DNA from: Methanocorpusculum sp. MCE
GTDB taxonomy: Archaea; Halobacteriota; Methanomicrobia; Methanomicrobiales; Methanocorpusculaceae
NCBI GenBank assembly: GCA_003315675.1
Contig: NIZU01000075.1
Coordinates: forward strand, 1-7,711
DNA: 7,711 nucleotides
Reading direction: 5' to 3'
Below the pieces are notes generated by a model, which ran no database searches, was not told the DNA's origin, and saw nothing but the letters and a program-made list of their open reading frames with translations. Numbering within the stretch: position 1 is the first letter of the stretch; every line of letters begins with the position of its first letter. Both the position numbers and the translations under genes were made by a program. Shown here one piece after another: positions 6,568 through 7,711 of the stretch.

Positions 6568-7308
6568 TTACTTCTTTACTCCCAGAATCTTTCTCATAGA
6601 CTCCCCCTCAAGAACAATCGTATAAGCATTATGAACGACCCTATCACAAATTGCATCGGCAAATGTCGCCTCCCCAATTTTTTCATACCACCCCTCGACC
6701 TGAAACTGTGAACAGAAAACAGTTGACCCTCGATCATATCTCGCCTCAACAATCTCCAGCACATCCCGTGCTTCCGTTGCTGTTAAAGGAAAGAGCAGCC
6801 ACTCATCCAAAATCAAAAGTCTTACACTCTGAAACTCACGAATAACCTGCTTATACGTCCCTTCGGCTCTGGCAACTGCCAGATCAGAAAACAGGTCAGG
6901 AAGTCTTATGTATTTCACCGTATAAAAATTACGATTGGCAGCTATCCCGATCGCACAACTCAGATAACTCTTCCCTGTTCCTGTAGCCCCGAGAATGATT
7001 ACATTATCTGCCTTTTGGATAAACGTACATGCTGACAACTTTGCAATCATCGTCTTATCCAGACGGCGCGTGGAATCATACCTGATATCTTCGATACATG
7101 CATGGGGAAAAACATAGCCAGCCGACTTACAGAGGCGTGACAATTTCTTACTCTTGCGAACTGACCACTCCTGATCAACCATAATTCCGAGACGTTCTTC
7201 AAAGGAAAGTGCCGAAGAATTTGCATCCACCTGGAATTTACGAAATACTTCTGCCATCTGATACAATCGGAGTTCATTGAGTTTGGTTATGGTCTCTTCA
7301 GTAAGCAT
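6568..7308 (-). CDS. istB: IS21-family transposition helper ATPase IstB
   Basis: IstB is an AAA+ ATPase related to DnaA/DnaC. It forms oligomers on target DNA and activates the IstA transposase. The 246 residues are close to full family length (about 245-265). An N-terminal helical part, residues 1-95, contains LNELRLYQMAEVF and the SFEERLGIMVDQEW segment that contacts partner and DNA. The AAA+ core has Walker A GATGTGKS at 107-114, Walker B LLILDE at 164-169, sensor-1 region STVFCSQF at 195-202 and the arginine-finger motif ADAICDRV at 217-224. The ATG at 7308-7306 overlaps the istA stop as TGATG, which points to translational coupling and decides the start. It ends with a double stop and shows no frame break, so it may be functional if the istA part outside the window is whole. 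Confidence 0.95.
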   Translation of the reverse strand: MLTEETITKLNELRLYQMAEVFRKFQVDANSSALSFEERLGIMVDQEWSVRKSKKLSRLCKSAGYVFPHACIEDIRYDSTRRLDKTMIAKLSACTFIQKADNVIILGATGTGKSYLSCAIGIAANRNFYTVKYIRLPDLFSDLAVARAEGTYKQVIREFQSVRLLILDEWLLFPLTATEARDVLEIVEARYDRGSTVFCSQFQVEGWYEKIGEATFADAICDRVVHNAYTIVLEGESMRKILGVKK

Positions 7309-7711
7309 CAGTCATCATTCCTCTGATAATAATGCGGACCGCGCGTAATCCCATACTTCGACGTAACCGGTTTATCCGGCATATCAACTGATTTCAACCC
7401 TATTATCCCGCTTTTCAAAACAGCCTGCACGCCTTTCAGACTTGGTTTTCCGGTGTAAGATAGAACACGTTTACACGCCTCCTCAAGTTTTTTCTGGGAA
7501 TACTTATCAGAAAGCTTCAGCAAAGCCATACAGGCTTTGTATCCCTGCTGTTCAATCTTTGGATTGGTAAGAAAGAAATCAACACCATTACATGTATTCT
7601 CTCCAATATGTCGGCCCCATTTTCTGAAACGATCACCATTCCACGTCAGATATTTTTGGTGATCAGGAGGCATATGTTCCGGAGTCGTGCTGTATAATCC
7701 CCTCCCCTCAC
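7308..7711 (-). CDS. istA: IS21-family transposase IstA, C-terminal part
   Basis: IstA is the DDE transposase of IS21 elements. It cuts and joins the element ends with help from IstB. Only the last 133 residues are in the window, and the frame stays open to the right edge, so the gene is partial here, not truncated by mutation. The visible part begins EGRGLYSTTPEHMPPDHQKYLTWNGDRF and continues through QQGYKACMALLKLSDKYSQKKLEEACKR to the family's typical ending YGITRGPHYYQR. The Met at 7673 is internal and not a start. The RNase H-like catalytic domain, with its DDE residues, and the N-terminal DNA-binding domain lie outside the window. Its stop overlaps the istB start. Confidence 0.92.
   Translation of the reverse strand, partial: EGRGLYSTTPEHMPPDHQKYLTWNGDRFRKWGRHIGENTCNGVDFFLTNPKIEQQGYKACMALLKLSDKYSQKKLEEACKRVLSYTGKPSLKGVQAVLKSGIIGLKSVDMPDKPVTSKYGITRGPHYYQRNDD

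Larger units (their letters stand above)
6423..7711 (-). mobile_element. IS21-family insertion sequence, partial (istB end)
   Basis: This is one end of an IS21-type element, with istA and istB in the family's usual order and overlapping. The element continues beyond 7711, so its other end and its target duplication cannot be seen. The inner end is marked by a row of related repeats from 6425 to 6534, as known for IS21 elements, which carry several transposase-binding repeats at each end. The outermost repeat begins near TGTGATGCC at 6423; IS21 ends usually start with TG, so I place the boundary there. That exact point is a guess within about 20 bases. Confidence 0.75.

Noticed and set aside
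1..7711. tRNA, rRNA or riboswitch genes
   Set aside because: Reading both strands, I found no cloverleaf with a T-loop GGTTCAA-type signature, no rRNA-like conserved blocks and no recognisable riboswitch core.

Overview
The window looks like a piece of an archaeal genome, most likely a methanogen of the Methanomicrobiales (Methanocorpusculum-like). That placement is inference from gene types and signals, not a database match. The archaeal signs are TATA boxes placed for leaderless or nearly leaderless transcripts, oligo-T terminators, and a GSI-alpha type glutamine synthetase.

Layout. Positions 1-233 hold no gene, only short repeats and oligo-T terminators for the leftward operon. Positions 234-4344 hold a leftward three-gene operon: a MarR-type regulator, then two half-size ABC exporter genes, joined by ATGA and TAATG overlaps. 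The two exporters are the complementary halves of a heterodimeric multidrug-type pump of a kind common in Clostridia. The regulator is intact, but both exporter genes are broken by frameshifts. One gene has an exact 22-bp tandem duplication plus three smaller shifts; the other has an exact 10-bp tandem duplication. Deleting one copy of each duplication restores clean family sequence, so the damage is recent, reversible, or a sequence error.

Positions 4473-5858 hold an intact leftward glutamine synthetase gene (glnA). It is divergent from an intact rightward flavin-binding split-barrel protein (5975-6376), with a short shared promoter region between them. Positions about 6423-7711 are the end of an IS21-family insertion sequence: a set of about 22-bp-spaced terminal repeats, a full istB, and the C-terminal part of istA, which runs off the window.

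How they work together. The MarR protein probably represses its own operon from an inverted repeat over its TATA box and releases it when a toxic compound appears. As sequenced, it would control a non-functional pump. GlnA makes glutamine from ammonia. The IS21 element is unrelated mobile DNA inserted downstream of the flavoprotein gene. The most notable feature is that five frame-breaking changes fall within the 3.7 kb of exporter genes and none in the neighbouring genes.
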